Shown piece by piece: positions 39,501-52,298 of a DNA stretch of 64,000 nt. Source of the DNA: Magicicada septendecula. Lineage: Eukaryota; Arthropoda; Insecta; Hemiptera; Cicadidae. Numbering within the stretch: position 1 is the first letter of the stretch; each line of letters opens with the position of its first letter. A program made the translations under genes and the position numbers. The notes under the pieces are model-generated. The model was not told the DNA's origin. It was given only the letters and a program-made list of their open reading frames with translations, and made no database searches. The stretch is taken from NCBI GenBank assembly GCA_034769895.1, contig CM068371.1, positions 405,029,969-405,093,968 on the forward strand. The letters run 5' to 3'.

Positions 39501-40234
39501 TAGAAGTTATTAGACGTTTCTACTTTGGGTTCCGCGTGGGTGAACGCGTCTTCTTTTTCGATTGGGAAGGCGCGAGCGCGAACTGTGCAGTATCCCGAGT
39601 AGGCCTATCACTTTGGACTCCTGACACTGGGTCAGTTAATCTCTGCACATTGAATTTTGGATTTAATGGACCTCCTCTAGATTGGTGGATGACTCCACCG
39701 GAAGTAGCGTGTGGTGTGCGTTTGATACTTATAATAATAAATGCACTTCAGCCAATATATCAAATATAAATCTGGTAGACAATAAAGCCAACCGGATATG
39801 GAATTTAAGAACGGTGTAGTGAATTTGAACTACTTTAACCAGCTTGGTATTGCGTGGACACTGTACTGTGCAGGTAACGTAGTATATGCCGAACGAGCCG
39901 CTCGGCTGCTGGGTCTGGACGTCAACGTGGAAAGCGCAAAGACAATGACAACACAGAAAATCATCGCCCAATCACAATAGATATCAAACAGTTGAAGATG
40001 CAAACAGGTTCTCTTATTTTGGAATTATCGTAACAAGTACAGGAGATACGGAATAAGACACAGTTTAAAGAGTCTGCAAATTCAGAATTTTTTTTGTATG
40101 TATAAAAGATAGGTGTATATGAAATAGCCTATCGAAATAAAGACGCGACTTTTCAAGACTGACGTTAGGTCCGACCTACTACAGCATCACAAACGTGGAA
40201 ATCCTCTAGTACAGAAACCGCCCGGTAGGAAGCT
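36570..40234. other. No gene recognised
   Basis: ORFs of 130 (36741-37133, minus), 133 (38500-38901, minus), 77 (39536-39769) and 60 codons (39798-39980) show no known motif, signal peptide or splice context. G-run at 39323-39337. Confidence 0.4.
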
Positions 40235-40610
40235 ACACCAATTCACGAACAGATTTCTGAGAAAATAACTGAAGATCCACTGGCCAGATTTCATGTGTAC
40301 CGAAGAAATATGGAGACGCTTCGAACGAAGGAATATAAGATCGGAGATAAAGATAATGGAACTGGATAGAACACGTTTGGGAAAAGAACCTAATTTGCGA
40401 GATGGACACTTGACTATAACAAGCAAGGTAGCAGGCGAAGAAATCAGCCAAAAACTATATGGCATACAAGAGTGTCAAAAATAGGCACAGGGAAGTACGT
40501 AGGTGGAGTGATGTAAACTTAGTAGCTTAAAATCGGATGAGGTGGCGAAAATATGTTGGGGCCCTACGCGCTCCCTAGGAGTTACTCGAACACGAAAAGA
40601 TAATACTGTC
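40235..40610 (+). pseudogene. LINE C-terminal fragment (family E)
   Basis: NRFLRK..KIHWPDFMCTEEIWRR matches the LINE block RRILNIWWPDxISNEELWRR. Then an RWIGHTLRKP-like block (here WIEHVWEKN after a shift) and NRMRWRKYVGALRAP, the usual last block. Frames change several times. Confidence 0.7.
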
Positions 40611-40814
40611 ACGGCAAACAGTTATTGACTGTGAATTCGAATTTGTTAAATCTCGCCTAGCGTCAGAACGATTCGATCCATACATCTTGCAATTCAATAT
40701 CTAGTTTGCCATTACCAACTTACTATCGATTACAGATACCAAATTCAAGAAAATTTACCTACTGAGGTACTACACACGTGGTAAAAATGAATACCGGATT
40801 CTGTCTCTCGCAGA

Positions 40815-40915
40815 AGGTACCTGTGATTTACACGAAGACATTAATTTATCACTAGGTTGACAAGCATACACTCGGTGGCCTAACGCGCGGCACAGCTGCT
40901 GACATAGATGCATCG
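40815..40915 (+). repeat. Dispersed repeat 2, copy B
   Basis: Relative of 12545-12665; see that entry. Confidence 0.5.
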
Positions 40916-42429
40916 AGGTAAAACGTTCTAACGTTGTGTTTCACGTATCCCTAACCTGACGTAATTTATAGGCAGTCTTCGTATGAAACATTACTAAAGC
41001 AGAATGTATTCGCTAGAATTTTACTCGTTCATGCACGACAAACAATAAAGTTGTAGTACTGGCCCATTTTCGTTTATTTTTCATATATAACTTTAAAATA
41101 CTGAGTTTTAAAGCTGGTAGAAAATTGAATGTAGTTTTATTTATTTAAGTATTATAACATCAGTAAAACAAAATCAATACGCCAACCCAACCATAATAAG
41201 TCAATATAAGATTCGTGGGAAATGTTCCCCCATATGTTACAGATTATGGTTTTCTTTTTTCTTTTTGATAACCCGAATCTAGAGAGGTAATTCGCAAATT
41301 ACATATTTTGAAGCTAACATAAATATAACTAACATTAATATAACTTCATTGTTTCGTACGTAGTAACAATTCATTCCAATTACAAACATCTGTAGGCATA
41401 GAACAATGACATTAATAACTTCAATTTCAGACGTCAGTAACCCAGACAGACTACAACCCCACCCACCCCCTTTTCTTACACACAAAATTAAAATATTTTA
41501 TATTTTTTTAGCAAACAGGTAAAAATTATGGTACACTTACTTCAAAGTTTTTATAGAGTACTACATAGATAGTAAGCAGAGTCTGTTCTAAACAATCTTT
41601 CCTAACCCCTACATTCTGATGTAAAATCCAACCGCTACATTTTAAGTATAGTTTAAAAGTCTATTAGTAACGAGAACATTATTAGTATTGTTAAAAGTGA
41701 CTTTTTTGTGCTCTCATTAACCTTTATGAGATAAAAATTAATAACTACATAATTTTAATTACATTGAATCGCTTTAAAGTATAGGGCTACATCGAGACAG
41801 TTTTATTATTTACTGTTAAGTTTTTACTGGTAGCTGAAACAACACTTCTTACGAAGTTTAATAAATAACAACAAATGTCTTTCAACTTACACACAAGTGA
41901 TTAGTTGCTGACAAAATAAACTAAGTAATAAGAAACTTAAATGACTTTTGCAAATCTTCCAGCTTTGGCACGGATTCTGTAGCTAACGTTTTTATTTGTC
42001 ATAATCACTGCTTCACTACAGGCATTATGCCATTTGACGTTCCGATCTCAATAAATATTTACGAAGTCAACTTTATCACTTTTTCTCTTTGGTTTTCAGT
42101 TGAAGACTTTCTTCGGTATTTTTCCTTTCGCATTTGATTCACACATGTTCACCCTTCTTTGCAATTAACCGACCTGTCATTTACAAAATACAGTACACAC
42201 TTATACCACTTCGTACACCGTTATTCCTTATCAGAGCTCTTCGCGTCCAGTTATTCACTCTTCTAATGAATCTAGATTTCTGCTTCCCGTATTTTTACTG
42301 TTATCCTTCTTTGTGTTTATCCAACATTCGCTACCACAGTTAAGTATTAGCGCAGCTTTAGTTTACAAAACATAATTGTTGTATCCTTTCCTGTTTTCCT
42401 ATCCAAACATCTATGCACTGTTCGGCATA
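40916..42429. other. No gene recognised
   Basis: AT-rich, no supportable feature. Confidence 0.45.
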
Positions 42430-42851
42430 TGTTATACGATGGTCTCCTTGATCGTCGTAAGGTACAGTGGAAAACAAAATACGGGACACCAATGAAGTCA
42501 CTAATAACCAGCTTTAATTAATCACAAGTAACAATTTGTAAACTCGTACAATAATTCCAGTTAAAGTCCACACGGAATAATAATGTCAACTATAAAGAAT
42601 TCCGCACTAATTATAACACACAACCACTTGATATCACTTGACAAGTCGCCCAAAATAAACTGACTTCTAAGCTCCTGGTGTTGGCTATTTATAGTGTGCA
42701 GGGTTCCATAATATGCGTCCTTAACAAGTACTCGAAAATTCCAGAGGATATTTCAGCGCGGCCTTGGCGGAAACACGCACGTACTAGGCTAAGCGAGAAA
42801 TGCGTACAACAACGTTCTCCATAATACCAGAACGTTCCGTATTGCGTAACA
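42430..42851 (-). repeat. Solo LTR of a gypsy element (422 bp)
   Basis: Begins TGTTATACGATGG and ends GCGTAACA, related to the LTRs at 1828 and 25855; closest to the latter. TATAAATA on the minus strand at 42686-42693 matches the position of the box in the 1.8 kb LTR. No PBS or coding region adjoins. Target duplications were not clear. Confidence 0.85.
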
Positions 42852-44109
42852 ATATTTTATTGGAACTTGAATGTACGCTAAGCACCGGTATTTTATATGC
42901 CAGAAACGTATGTTCTTTGTTGTCTACATGACTGTCGTAGAATAGGTCGCGTCGCAATTCAATAAATCAACGCAATTATGACCGTACTTTATATTTGTTT
43001 GCTCCATAATTTATAGTTATCAAATACTTCTATACACATACCACAAATACTTTTCACGAAGACTTAAGGCCTAATACGACACACCGAAATGACCGTGTGT
43101 AAGGACAAAATGATGTGAGCTCACGCCAAAAGTGTGAAGTGACGGACTGATGAAATCACATGATGCGGTGTGTCAGTTTGGTATAACAAGCATAACATCA
43201 GGTAGAAATCATTGTGTGTAGTAGTCGTCATTCCCTTCAGTTCTTCATACCTAGCTTTCCGCGCATGCGTTGTCTGACAGAGCTGTCTGGTTAGTTGTGG
43301 GCTTTTGTGTTGTTTTTGCACAACGAAAACGTACTTTTCATTAAAAAAAGTTTTTAAAAATACCTGGAAAGAAAAGGTTAAATAAATGAACTGTTGCTAT
43401 TTACAATGACTGATTTTACCATTATATTGTTAAAACGTCTTGTTTTGAGCATTTAAAAATAACCGTTCATTTAATATTTTTTTAAATATGAAGTACTTTA
43501 CGTTATGTAGTAAAGTATTTTATGTTATGTACTACATAGTATTTTACGTTATGTAGCGTAATCAATAACATTAAGTCAATACTTTTCTTAATTTACCTAT
43601 ATCTTAAAAGGCATTTCTTGAGATACAGTCGATTGACGGTACACCGATATGAGACATAAGTTGGCAACGCATCACTTAAGACCGATCTGACACATAAAAT
43701 TGAACACACCGATCTTACACACATAAATGATCGTCTGTAGGCCGCTTAACAAGCATAGACAGACTACAACAAAGTCCGGTATAAGAAAAAACACAATCAA
43801 CAGTAATACAACAAAATACAATTATCTGAAAGTAAAATGGAAACAAAATACAGTACCGTTTACCAAATGGTAAAAGCTTAAGAGCATGATAATGTCTTTC
43901 AGCCGCCAGCTAAACGCAACATTTGCGCAAAAGAAACAATCAGTCATCAGTCAGTAACCATAATAATGTGTTATTATTATGTATAATAATTATATTATAT
44001 TATTATAATAACATAACCATTATTATGTTTCATGTTGTAGAATCCATAGATTTTCTCCTGCTCAGTCATCGTCGACGCGAACGGTGTATTTATTAAGTAC
44101 TCTCTCATT
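42852..44109. other. No gene; AT-rich short repeats
   Basis: Three imperfect copies of AGTATTTTACGTTATGTAG lie at 43494-43562. An ATTATTA-rich region at 43970-44030 can fold on itself. No coding block. Confidence 0.5.
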
Positions 44110-44300
44110 TCTTCGCGGATCAAGTCATCTTGATTTCGTTTTTGTTGCGATGGGGCCGCTGGTAGTATACCGAAGCTTCACCGCCGACGGCAGCCGCTCG
44201 TTGCTGTTCCTTCTCGAGCTTCTTTCATTCCCGACACTTTCTTACTCGCTCGGCATTTTGTCGTTTCTTGAACTGAGCCTTCTCGTCGCTGCTATCCATT
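44110..44300 (-). pseudogene. Basic N-terminal peptide of a probable transposon protein
   Basis: The minus strand reads MDSSDEKAQFKKRQNAERVR, KCRE, a TGA stop, KKLEKEQQRAAAVGG and then loses similarity. NAERxRxxRExKKxEKE is a highly charged motif I have seen at the N-termini of many multicopy arthropod transposon-encoded proteins. Local GC content is higher than the flanks. Identification is tentative. Confidence 0.4.
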
Positions 44301-45593
44301 GACGAACGCTGTTTTAGTCAGTCGCCACGTTATGGTTACTATATACCAGCAGCAGTGTATTTCACCACAACACAAAACAAACCTATCCCAATGACGTTAT
44401 GTATCTGTGTTATATCTTCACATTTCTGGGGTGAGTAATTAAATATAAAGAGGAAGTAGATTTGCATTTACGATTCAGTACAGACAAATATTTTAATGAA
44501 TAGATGCAGGATCGTTAGCTGAATCACATACGAAGACAACCATTAACTAGAGACAATAACCTATCTATAGCTATGCAGTCTTGTTTGCTTGTTAGGTCTT
44601 TAATCTGCGACAACGTTACCATGTTAGCGGTCGCGGTTTTAGTTAACGATTCCCGGCTGGTAACTTGTGCTAACACTTGATTTTAAACTTTCAGGACGCT
44701 TTATAAATCTGGTTTAATTGTTTGCAGTGATATTATTTTAACACATAATATAATATTATGACGTATCAAACCAAACCTTTATTTACAACAATCCCAATGA
44801 CGACATACAGCGTGACGGTAAATAAAATGTTACAGAAAGTTTCAAACGATGTCCAGCTAAAAGACATTATCATGTCAAAAAACAACAAATTATAACAGTG
44901 ACTGTAGTGACGTTTGCGCTGAATAAGACAAAGAGCTGCAGACACTGATATGAATAGTTGTATGAAAGTAGTCTGCTGTCGCCGGCACTTCCTTTGTAAG
45001 TTGTGTTTCTTTGCTTTCACATCTGTTCTGTACTTTCTTTTATAATTCCCATTCGCATACTGGTAATTTCGCATTCTCAAAATAATTGTCAGCATACACT
45101 GAATGGTACAGTGTACCTTTCTGCTGTCTTGTTACTGTACAACAATTAGTAGAATACAAGATGTCGATGTTACTGTAAATATTACAGTAAATGTTTATAC
45201 CACATTGTTCATGAAACATAATGTCAATAGGCTGACGGCGATTTGACTTCGATTCTTTTCTTTGTTCTAAACCTACAGAAAACGCGTGTAAAATTGCAAT
45301 AAATATACGAGCGCTCGCGTGTTTGAGTGTAAGCAGAAGCGCGCACCCGTAGTTTCGGACAATAATGAATTAATAATAACATCACGGAATACGAGTAAAA
45401 TCGGAATAAACAAAACATAACCCAGCTAAACTCGGAATAAATAACTGAACTGAATTTGAATAAACTCTATAATAATAAAAGTTATACTACACAATTTATA
45501 TAGTATATAAGGCTATAACCAGTACAAATTTATAGCTTATGAAAGCTTTTATAAATAATTTGAATGCATATATTAAATATGTGCAGAAATTAA
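44301..45593. other. No gene recognised
   Basis: Holds dispersed repeat 3 copy B (44890-45060) and chance ORFs only. Confidence 0.45.
44890..45060 (+). repeat. Dispersed repeat 3, copy B
   Basis: Relative of 26690-26930; see that entry. Confidence 0.7.
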
Positions 45594-46399
45594 AATATCG
45601 GTATGGAGAACCATACATGACTTCCATATTCTAAGATTTATATTTAAAATCATTTTCGAAATGAAATATTACCATAGAAACTACTTCTTTCTATTTACTG
45701 CTTCAGCCTTAACCACAGTACTGTGGTCACTAACGTATACCTCCTCACGTATTCGCACTAGATTTTCACTGATGATGGAAGTCGATGGCATTGCCGAAAC
45801 GTCTGGTTTTGTAGAAAACATTAGACTACGGCCAAACATCCCGGGAAGGAATTTTAACAAAAACTATTTCTTTGTTGCCGATAACGTAGTACACATATAT
45901 ATAAAAAATAAACATAAAATTAATGGCTTGTATAAGTTAATGATTGATCTCCATTAAGTAGTGCTCAAGTTTCCAAAGTTTTAATATTATGATGTCCGTA
46001 ATTAAAACATCAGAGCAGGTTTAGTGTGTATGAGGGTACAACGTGGACAAACATTTTCAACATTACCTATTGAGCGTTGCTTAGAGTAAAGCTGCGAATC
46101 TACAGTGTACGTTTCACAGAACAAACACGCGGAAAAGAAGGAGCGCTCCGAAGTCACTCATGGACCCTCAGCATCTTGCAGAGGGTTCATTCCCTAAAGA
46201 CGAAAAGTCTGTCTACGAATCGTTCCTCTGTAAACACGTGCAGTTACACTGCCCAGCGATCCACAGGAAGCAAAAAGCTATCCACGCTGGACACTTTTTC
46301 GGCTTGCACGCGTTATGTTGGTGTGGGTTTCGGCACTTTCCATTTAAAAAGCGTGCAAATGTAAGAAAATAAACATGAGTGAGGCCAGAAATAACGCGA

Positions 46400-46472
<73 letters not shown>

Positions 46473-47495
46473 TCCCTGCCTTTTTATTGCAGTAATCATA
46501 ATAATAAAATGGAAACGTAAACATTACATAATTGAGATATGCTTGCCTGCCTCGAACGATATATTTTCACTCATACATGATTTACACTAAAATGAAAAAA
46601 TTATAATTTTATTGCCTGGCAACAAAATTATTTTATTTTTAACAATTACCATTGTTTGAAAAAGTTAAATGAATTTTTAAGTACTTTACTGTTGTTAAAA
46701 CGTAAAAGGTTGCAGGTAAACTACCCCTTCTCCTTAACCGATCTTCACCAAAATCAAAAGTCCTTGAGATCTCTACAATTTAGGGACGTATGCAAAAAAT
46801 TATTTGATTCTGTTTGAATTTGCGGCTGTTATCGTTTGCCATAGAAAATTACCCTTGATAAAAAAACGTTGCAGGTAAACTACCCTTTCCCCTTAACCGA
46901 TCTTCACCAAAAACAATAGGTCTTGAGTACTCTACAAATCAGGACTGTATGCAAAAATTATTTGATTCTGTTTGAATTTGCGGCTGTTATCGTTTGCCAT
47001 AGAAAATACCCTTGTTAAAACATAAAACGTTGCCGGTAAACTACCCCTTTCCCTTAACCGATCTTCACCAAAAACAATAGGTCTTGAGAACTCTACAAAT
47101 CAGGGCTGTATGAGAAACATTATTTTATTCTGTTTGAATTAGCGGCTGCTACCGTTTGCCAAAAAAAACAAAAAAAATTACCCTTGATAAAAAAATAACG
47201 TTGCAGGTAAACTACCCCTTTCCCTCAACCGATCATCACCAAAAACAATAGGTCGTGAGTACTCTACAAATCAGGGCTGTACGCAAAAATTATTTGATTC
47301 TGTTTGAATTTGCGGCAGTTATCGTTTGCCATAGAAAAAAAATCTATAGACAGACAGACAGTCACACACACAGACACTTTTCGAAAAACGACTTTTTTCA
47401 TGTTTTGAGTGTAGTACAATCAGAATCTGCAATAATCTCGAAAACGATTTTTTTTGCCATCACCATACTTCCATTTCCTTAAGGAACATGGAAGT
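45594..47495 (+). repeat. Composite repeat locus, left arm (modules C-D-E-units-B)
   Basis: Module C (45594-45957) has a hammerhead-like core. Module D (45958-46590) has a (GT)n run at 46401-46470 and two overlapping ORFs (MLRVKLRIYSVRFTEQTR..., MDPQHLAEGSFPKDEKSV...). E is an AT-rich tail (46591-46693). Four degenerate tandem units of 155-170 bp (46694-47340) each carry AAACTACCCCTTTCC, CGATCTTCACCAAAA and GCGGCTGTTATCGTTTGCC. B (47341-47495) has GACA repeats and CGAAAAACGACTTTTTTC. All modules recur inverted to the right. No known transposase or RT is seen. Confidence 0.85.
45758..45814 (+). ncRNA. Hammerhead-ribozyme-like motif (tentative)
   Basis: CTGATGA (45769-45775), GAAAC (45796-45800) and GTC (45801-45803) are in hammerhead order. 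Stem I could form between 45758-45768 and 45804-45814 with a symmetric internal loop. Stem III would be only AC/GT, as in dimer-forming minimal type I motifs. Stem II is poor in this copy (GGAA/TTGCC with a bulge). Repeated on the minus strand at 49928-49984. Activity is not shown. Confidence 0.35.
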
Positions 47496-47640
47496 AAAAC
47501 AATAACAGGCTCAGATGTGTAATGATTGTGTGTGAATGTGGGGGGAACGCGCGCACGTGCGTAGAAATAGGCTATACGTTCAGAACAGACGATAATATCT
47601 CCATGCAGCAATTAGACTAAAACTCTGTAAGTATTATAAT
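47496..47640. other. Single-copy centre of the composite repeat locus
   Basis: About 145 bp not found in the repeated modules; it separates the two arms. Confidence 0.6.
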
Positions 47641-49307
47641 ATGCTTCATTACTTGTGTGTCTGTCTGTGTGTGTGTCTGTCTGTCTATCTGTAGATTTTT
47701 TTACTATGGCAAACGATAACAGCCGCAAATTCAAACAGAATCAAATAATTTTTTGCATACAGCCCTAAATTGTAGAGTTCTCAAGACCTATTGTTTTTGG
47801 TGAAGATCGGTTAAGGGAAAGGGGTAGTTTACCTGCAACGTTTTTTTAACAAGGGTATTTTCTATGGCAAACGATAACAGCCGCAAATTCAAACAGAATC
47901 AAATAATTTTTTGCATACGTCCCTGAATTGTAGAGATCTCAAGGACTTTCGATTTTGGTGAAGATCGGTTAAGGGGAAGGGGTAGTTTACCTGCAACCTT
48001 TTACGTTTTAACAACAGTAAAGTACTTGAAAATTCATTTAAACTTTTTCGAACAATGGTAATTGTTAAAAATAAAATAATTTTGTTGCCAGGCAATAAAA
48101 TTATAATTTTTACTTCCATATTCCTTAAGGAAATGGTGATGGCAAAAAAAAATCGTGTTCGAGATTATTGCAGATTCTGATTGTACTACACTCAAAACAT
48201 GAAAAAAGTCGTTTTTCGAAAAGTGTCTGTGTGTCTGTCTGTCTGTAGATTTTTTTTCTATGGCAAACGATAACTGCCGCAAATTCAAACAGAATCAAAT
48301 AATTTTTTGCGTACAGCCCTGATTTGTAGCGTACTCACGACCTATTGTTTTTGGTGAAGATCGGTTGAGGGAAAGGGGTAGTTTACCTGCAACGGTTTTT
48401 TTTATCAAGGGTAATTTTTACTTGCATATTCCTTAAGGAAATGGAAGTATGGTGCTGGCAAAAAAAATCGTGTTCGATTATTGCAGATTCTGATTGTACT
48501 ACACTCAAAACATGAAAAAAAGTCGTTTTTCGAAAAGTGTCTCTGTGTGTGTCTGTCTGTCTGTCTGTCTATCTGTGTGTGTGTATGTAAATTTTTTTCT
48601 ATGGCAAACGATAACAACCGCAAATTCAAACAGAATCAAATAACGTTTTGCATACAGCCCTGAATTATGGAGTTCTCAAGACCTATTGTGTTTGGTGAAG
48701 ATCGGTTAAGGGAAAGGGGTAGTTTACCAGCAACGTTTTATGTTTTAACAAGGGTATTTTCTATGGCAAACGATAACAGCCGCAAATTCAAACAGAATCA
48801 AATAATTTTTTGCATGCAACTCTGAATTGTAGAGTTTTCAAGACCCATTGATTTATTGATTTTGGCGAAGATCGGTTAAGGGAAAGGGGTAGTTTACCTG
48901 CAACGTTTTATGTTTTAACAAGGGTAATTTTTTCTATGACGAACGATAACTGCCGCACATTCAAACAGAATCAAATATTTTTTTGCATACATCACTGAAT
49001 TGTAGAGAACTCAAGACCTTTTGATTTTGGTGAAGATCGGTTAAGGGGAAGGGGTAGTTTACCTGCAACCTTTTACGTTTTAACAACAGCAAAGTACTTG
49101 AAAATTCATTTAAACTTTTTCAAACAATGGTAATTGTTAAAAATAAAATAATTTTGTTGCGAGGCAATAAAATTATAATTTTTTCATTTTAATGTAAATC
49201 ATATATGAGAGAAAATATATCGTTCGTGGCAGGCAAGCATATCTCAGTTATGTAATGTTTACGTTTCCATTTTATTATTATGACTACCGCAATAAAAAGG
49301 CAGGGAA

Positions 49308-49345
<38 letters not shown>

Positions 49346-51225
49346 TCGCGTTATTTCTGGCCTCATTCATGTTTATTTTCTTACATTTGCACCCTTTTTA
49401 AATGGAAAGTGCCGAAACCCATACCAACATAACGCGTGCAAGCCGAAAAAGTGTCCAGCGTGGATAGCGATTTGCTTCCTGTGGATCGCTGGGCAGTGTA
49501 ACTGCACGTGTTTACAGAGGAACGATTCATAGACAGACTTTTCGTCTTTAGGGAATGAACCCTCTGCAAGATGCTGAGGGTCCATGAGTGACTTCGGAGC
49601 GCTCCTTCTTTTCCGCGTTTGTTCTGTGAAACGTACACTGTAGATTCGCAGCTTTACTCTAAGCAACGCTCAATAGGAAATGTTGAAAATTTTTGTCCAC
49701 GGTGTACCCTCATACACACTAAACCTGCTCTGATATTTTAATTACGGACATCATAATATTAAAACTTTGGAAACTGAGCACTACTTAATGGAGATCAATC
49801 ATTAACTTATACAAGCCATTAATTTTATGTTTATTTTTTATATATATGTGTACAACGTTATCGGCAACAAAGAAATAGTTTTTGTTAAAATTCCTTCCCG
49901 GGATATTTGGCCGTAGTACAATGTTTTCTACAAAACCAGACGTTTCGGCAATGCCATCGACTTCCATCATCAGTGAAAATCGAGTGCGATAACGTGAGGT
50001 GGTATACGTTAGTGACCACAGTACTGTGGTTAAGGCTGAAGCAGTAAGTAGAAAGAAGTAGTTTCTATGGTAATATTTCATTTCGAAAATGATTTTAAAT
50101 ATAAATCTTAGAATATGGAAGTCATGTATGGTTCTCCATACCGATATTTTTTTTTTGGCAAACGATAACAGCCGCAAATTCAAACAGAATCAAATAATGT
50201 TTCGCATACAGCCCTGAATTATGGAGTTCTCAAGACCTATTGTTTTTGGTGAAGATCGGTTAAGGGAAAGGGGTAGTTTACCTGCAACGTTTTATGTTTT
50301 AACAAGGGTATTTTCTATGGCAAACGATAACAGCCGCAAATTCAAACAGAATCAAATAATTTTTTGCATACAGCCCTGATTTGTAGAGTACTCAAGACCT
50401 ATTGTTTTTGATGAAGATGGGTTAAGGGGAAGGGGTAGTTTACCTGCAACGTTTTTTTATCAAGGGTAATTTTCTATGGCAAACGATGACAGCCGCAAAT
50501 TCAAACAGAATCAAATAATGTTTTGCATACGTCCCTGGATTGTAGAGAAGTCAAGGCCTTTTGATTTTGGTGAAGATCGGTTAAGGGGAAGGGGTAGTTT
50601 ACCTGCAACCTTTTACGTTTTAACAACAGTAAAGTACTTGAAAATTCATTTAAACTTTTTCAAACAATGGTAATTGTTAAAAATAAAATAATTTTGTTGC
50701 CAGGCAATAAAATTAAATTTTTTTCATTTTAATGTAAATCATGTATGAGAGAAAATATATCGTTCGTGGCAGGCAAGCATATCTCAGTTATGTAATGTTT
50801 ACGTTTCCATTTGATTATTATGACTACCGCAATAAAAAGGCAGGGAAGACACACACACACAAAATTCGCGTTATTTCTAGCCTCATTCATGTTTATTTTC
50901 TTACATTTGCACGCTTTTTAAATGGAAAGTGCCGAAACCCACACCAACATAACGCGTGCAAGCCGAAAAAGTGTCCAGCGTGGATAGCGATTTGCTTCCT
51001 GTGGATCGCTGGGCAGCGTAACTGCACGTGTTTACAGAGGAACGATTCATAGACAGACTTTTCGTCTTTAGGGAATGAACCCTCTGCAAGATGCTGAGGG
51101 TCCATGAGTGACTTCGGAACGCTCCTTCTTTTCCGCGTGTTTGTTCTGTGAAACGTACACTGTAGATTCGCAGCTTTACTCTAAGCAACGCTCAATAGGA
51201 AATGTTGAAAATTTTTGTCCACGGT
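47641..51225 (-). repeat. Composite repeat locus, right arm (inverted modules)
   Basis: Order from left: GTCT repeat, two units (47697-48010), E, B (48105-48250), one unit, B (48411-48590), three units (48591-49085), E, D (49195-49790, with (CA)n at 49310-49340), C (49790-50150), three units (50150-50622), E, D (50725-51225). D is about as similar to the left-arm D as its two copies are to each other. The arrangement suggests repeated insertion or rearrangement of one roughly 1.9-kb element. Module ORFs (e.g. 50893-51105) stay open but show no known domain. Confidence 0.85.
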
Positions 51226-52298
51226 GTAAAAATGATTTCATGATGTCATTTTCCCAGTCTAAATAACTTATTAACAAAATAACTTATTTCCCTTAGTGAT
51301 CAAAATTGGAACTAGCTACAGGCGATATTGTTCACAAGGAGGAGGGGACCCTTTCTTTTGCTCTTCTTGTATTATTTCCCTTCCTTTTCTTCTTCGTGTT
51401 TTCCTCTCCTATCCTTCGTCGTCGCCGTCGTCGTCGACGTTATCGTCTCCTCCACCTCTTCTCGTCTATTTTTAACGCTACAACCCATGTTAGTCGGCCT
51501 ATTTTTCAGTATTTTTAAGTTGGATTTCCCATTTCTGCCAGTCGACAAAGCTTGAGAAACTCTGTCGGCTTCACCTAAGAGAAGATTATGTTAAAATGCT
51601 GCACAACCTGACGGACCAACAGTTCAAATATACGGCTGCAGGTTAAGGTTAACCAGTCCAAATCTGTCTGAGATGGGGTTTTGTGAACTTATTATTTCTC
51701 TTCTATAGTTGTGCACTGTTTCATAAAAATTTATGGTATGTGCGGTACACCACTTTTGTCTCACTTAGTCTTAAAACTAACAGTGACGGAATTTTGGTAG
51801 ACCCTTTTTACAAAAAACGTCCTGTCACAATCTTCATTCGTTTATAATTTGTATTTCTAATTTAGTTTTTATTTTTATTACCTGTTCGCTCCTTCCCAAC
51901 TTCCCTCTCTCTCCCTCCGTCTCTCTCTTTCCTCGTACTCTTCTGTGAACAGGGAGTTTGATTTATAATCTATGACTTACACCTAACAGAAAATCTCATG
52001 ATACTCAAATAAAGTTATTGACTATCTATATAATGTATAACAGTTTTTACATGCTAGTAAAATAAAGGATATTTAACAAATGAAACGCTCCACGAGTAAT
52101 GGATGAGGTGTGGTCAGGGCGACCCTGTCACGTATGCCCTCAAAGGTTATTGACATCAATCACTATAATACCATTAATTATGATTTCACAGAAACACAGT
52201 TGTAGATCCCCCAAGTGTGGACAGTCCTACAAACAAATGAGAATATGGAAAACATACTATCAGTGTATAATGTGCATGTGTATTGTTACAGATTACTA
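51226..52298. other. No gene recognised
   Basis: A CGTCGT-rich stretch at 51416-51445; a 124-codon ORF (52099-52473) that overlaps the mariner end and is not credible. Confidence 0.45.

Noticed and set aside
39536..39980. Two small plus ORFs in a GC-richer patch
   Set aside because: No similarity recognised, the first lacks an ATG at its start, and no splice sites join them.
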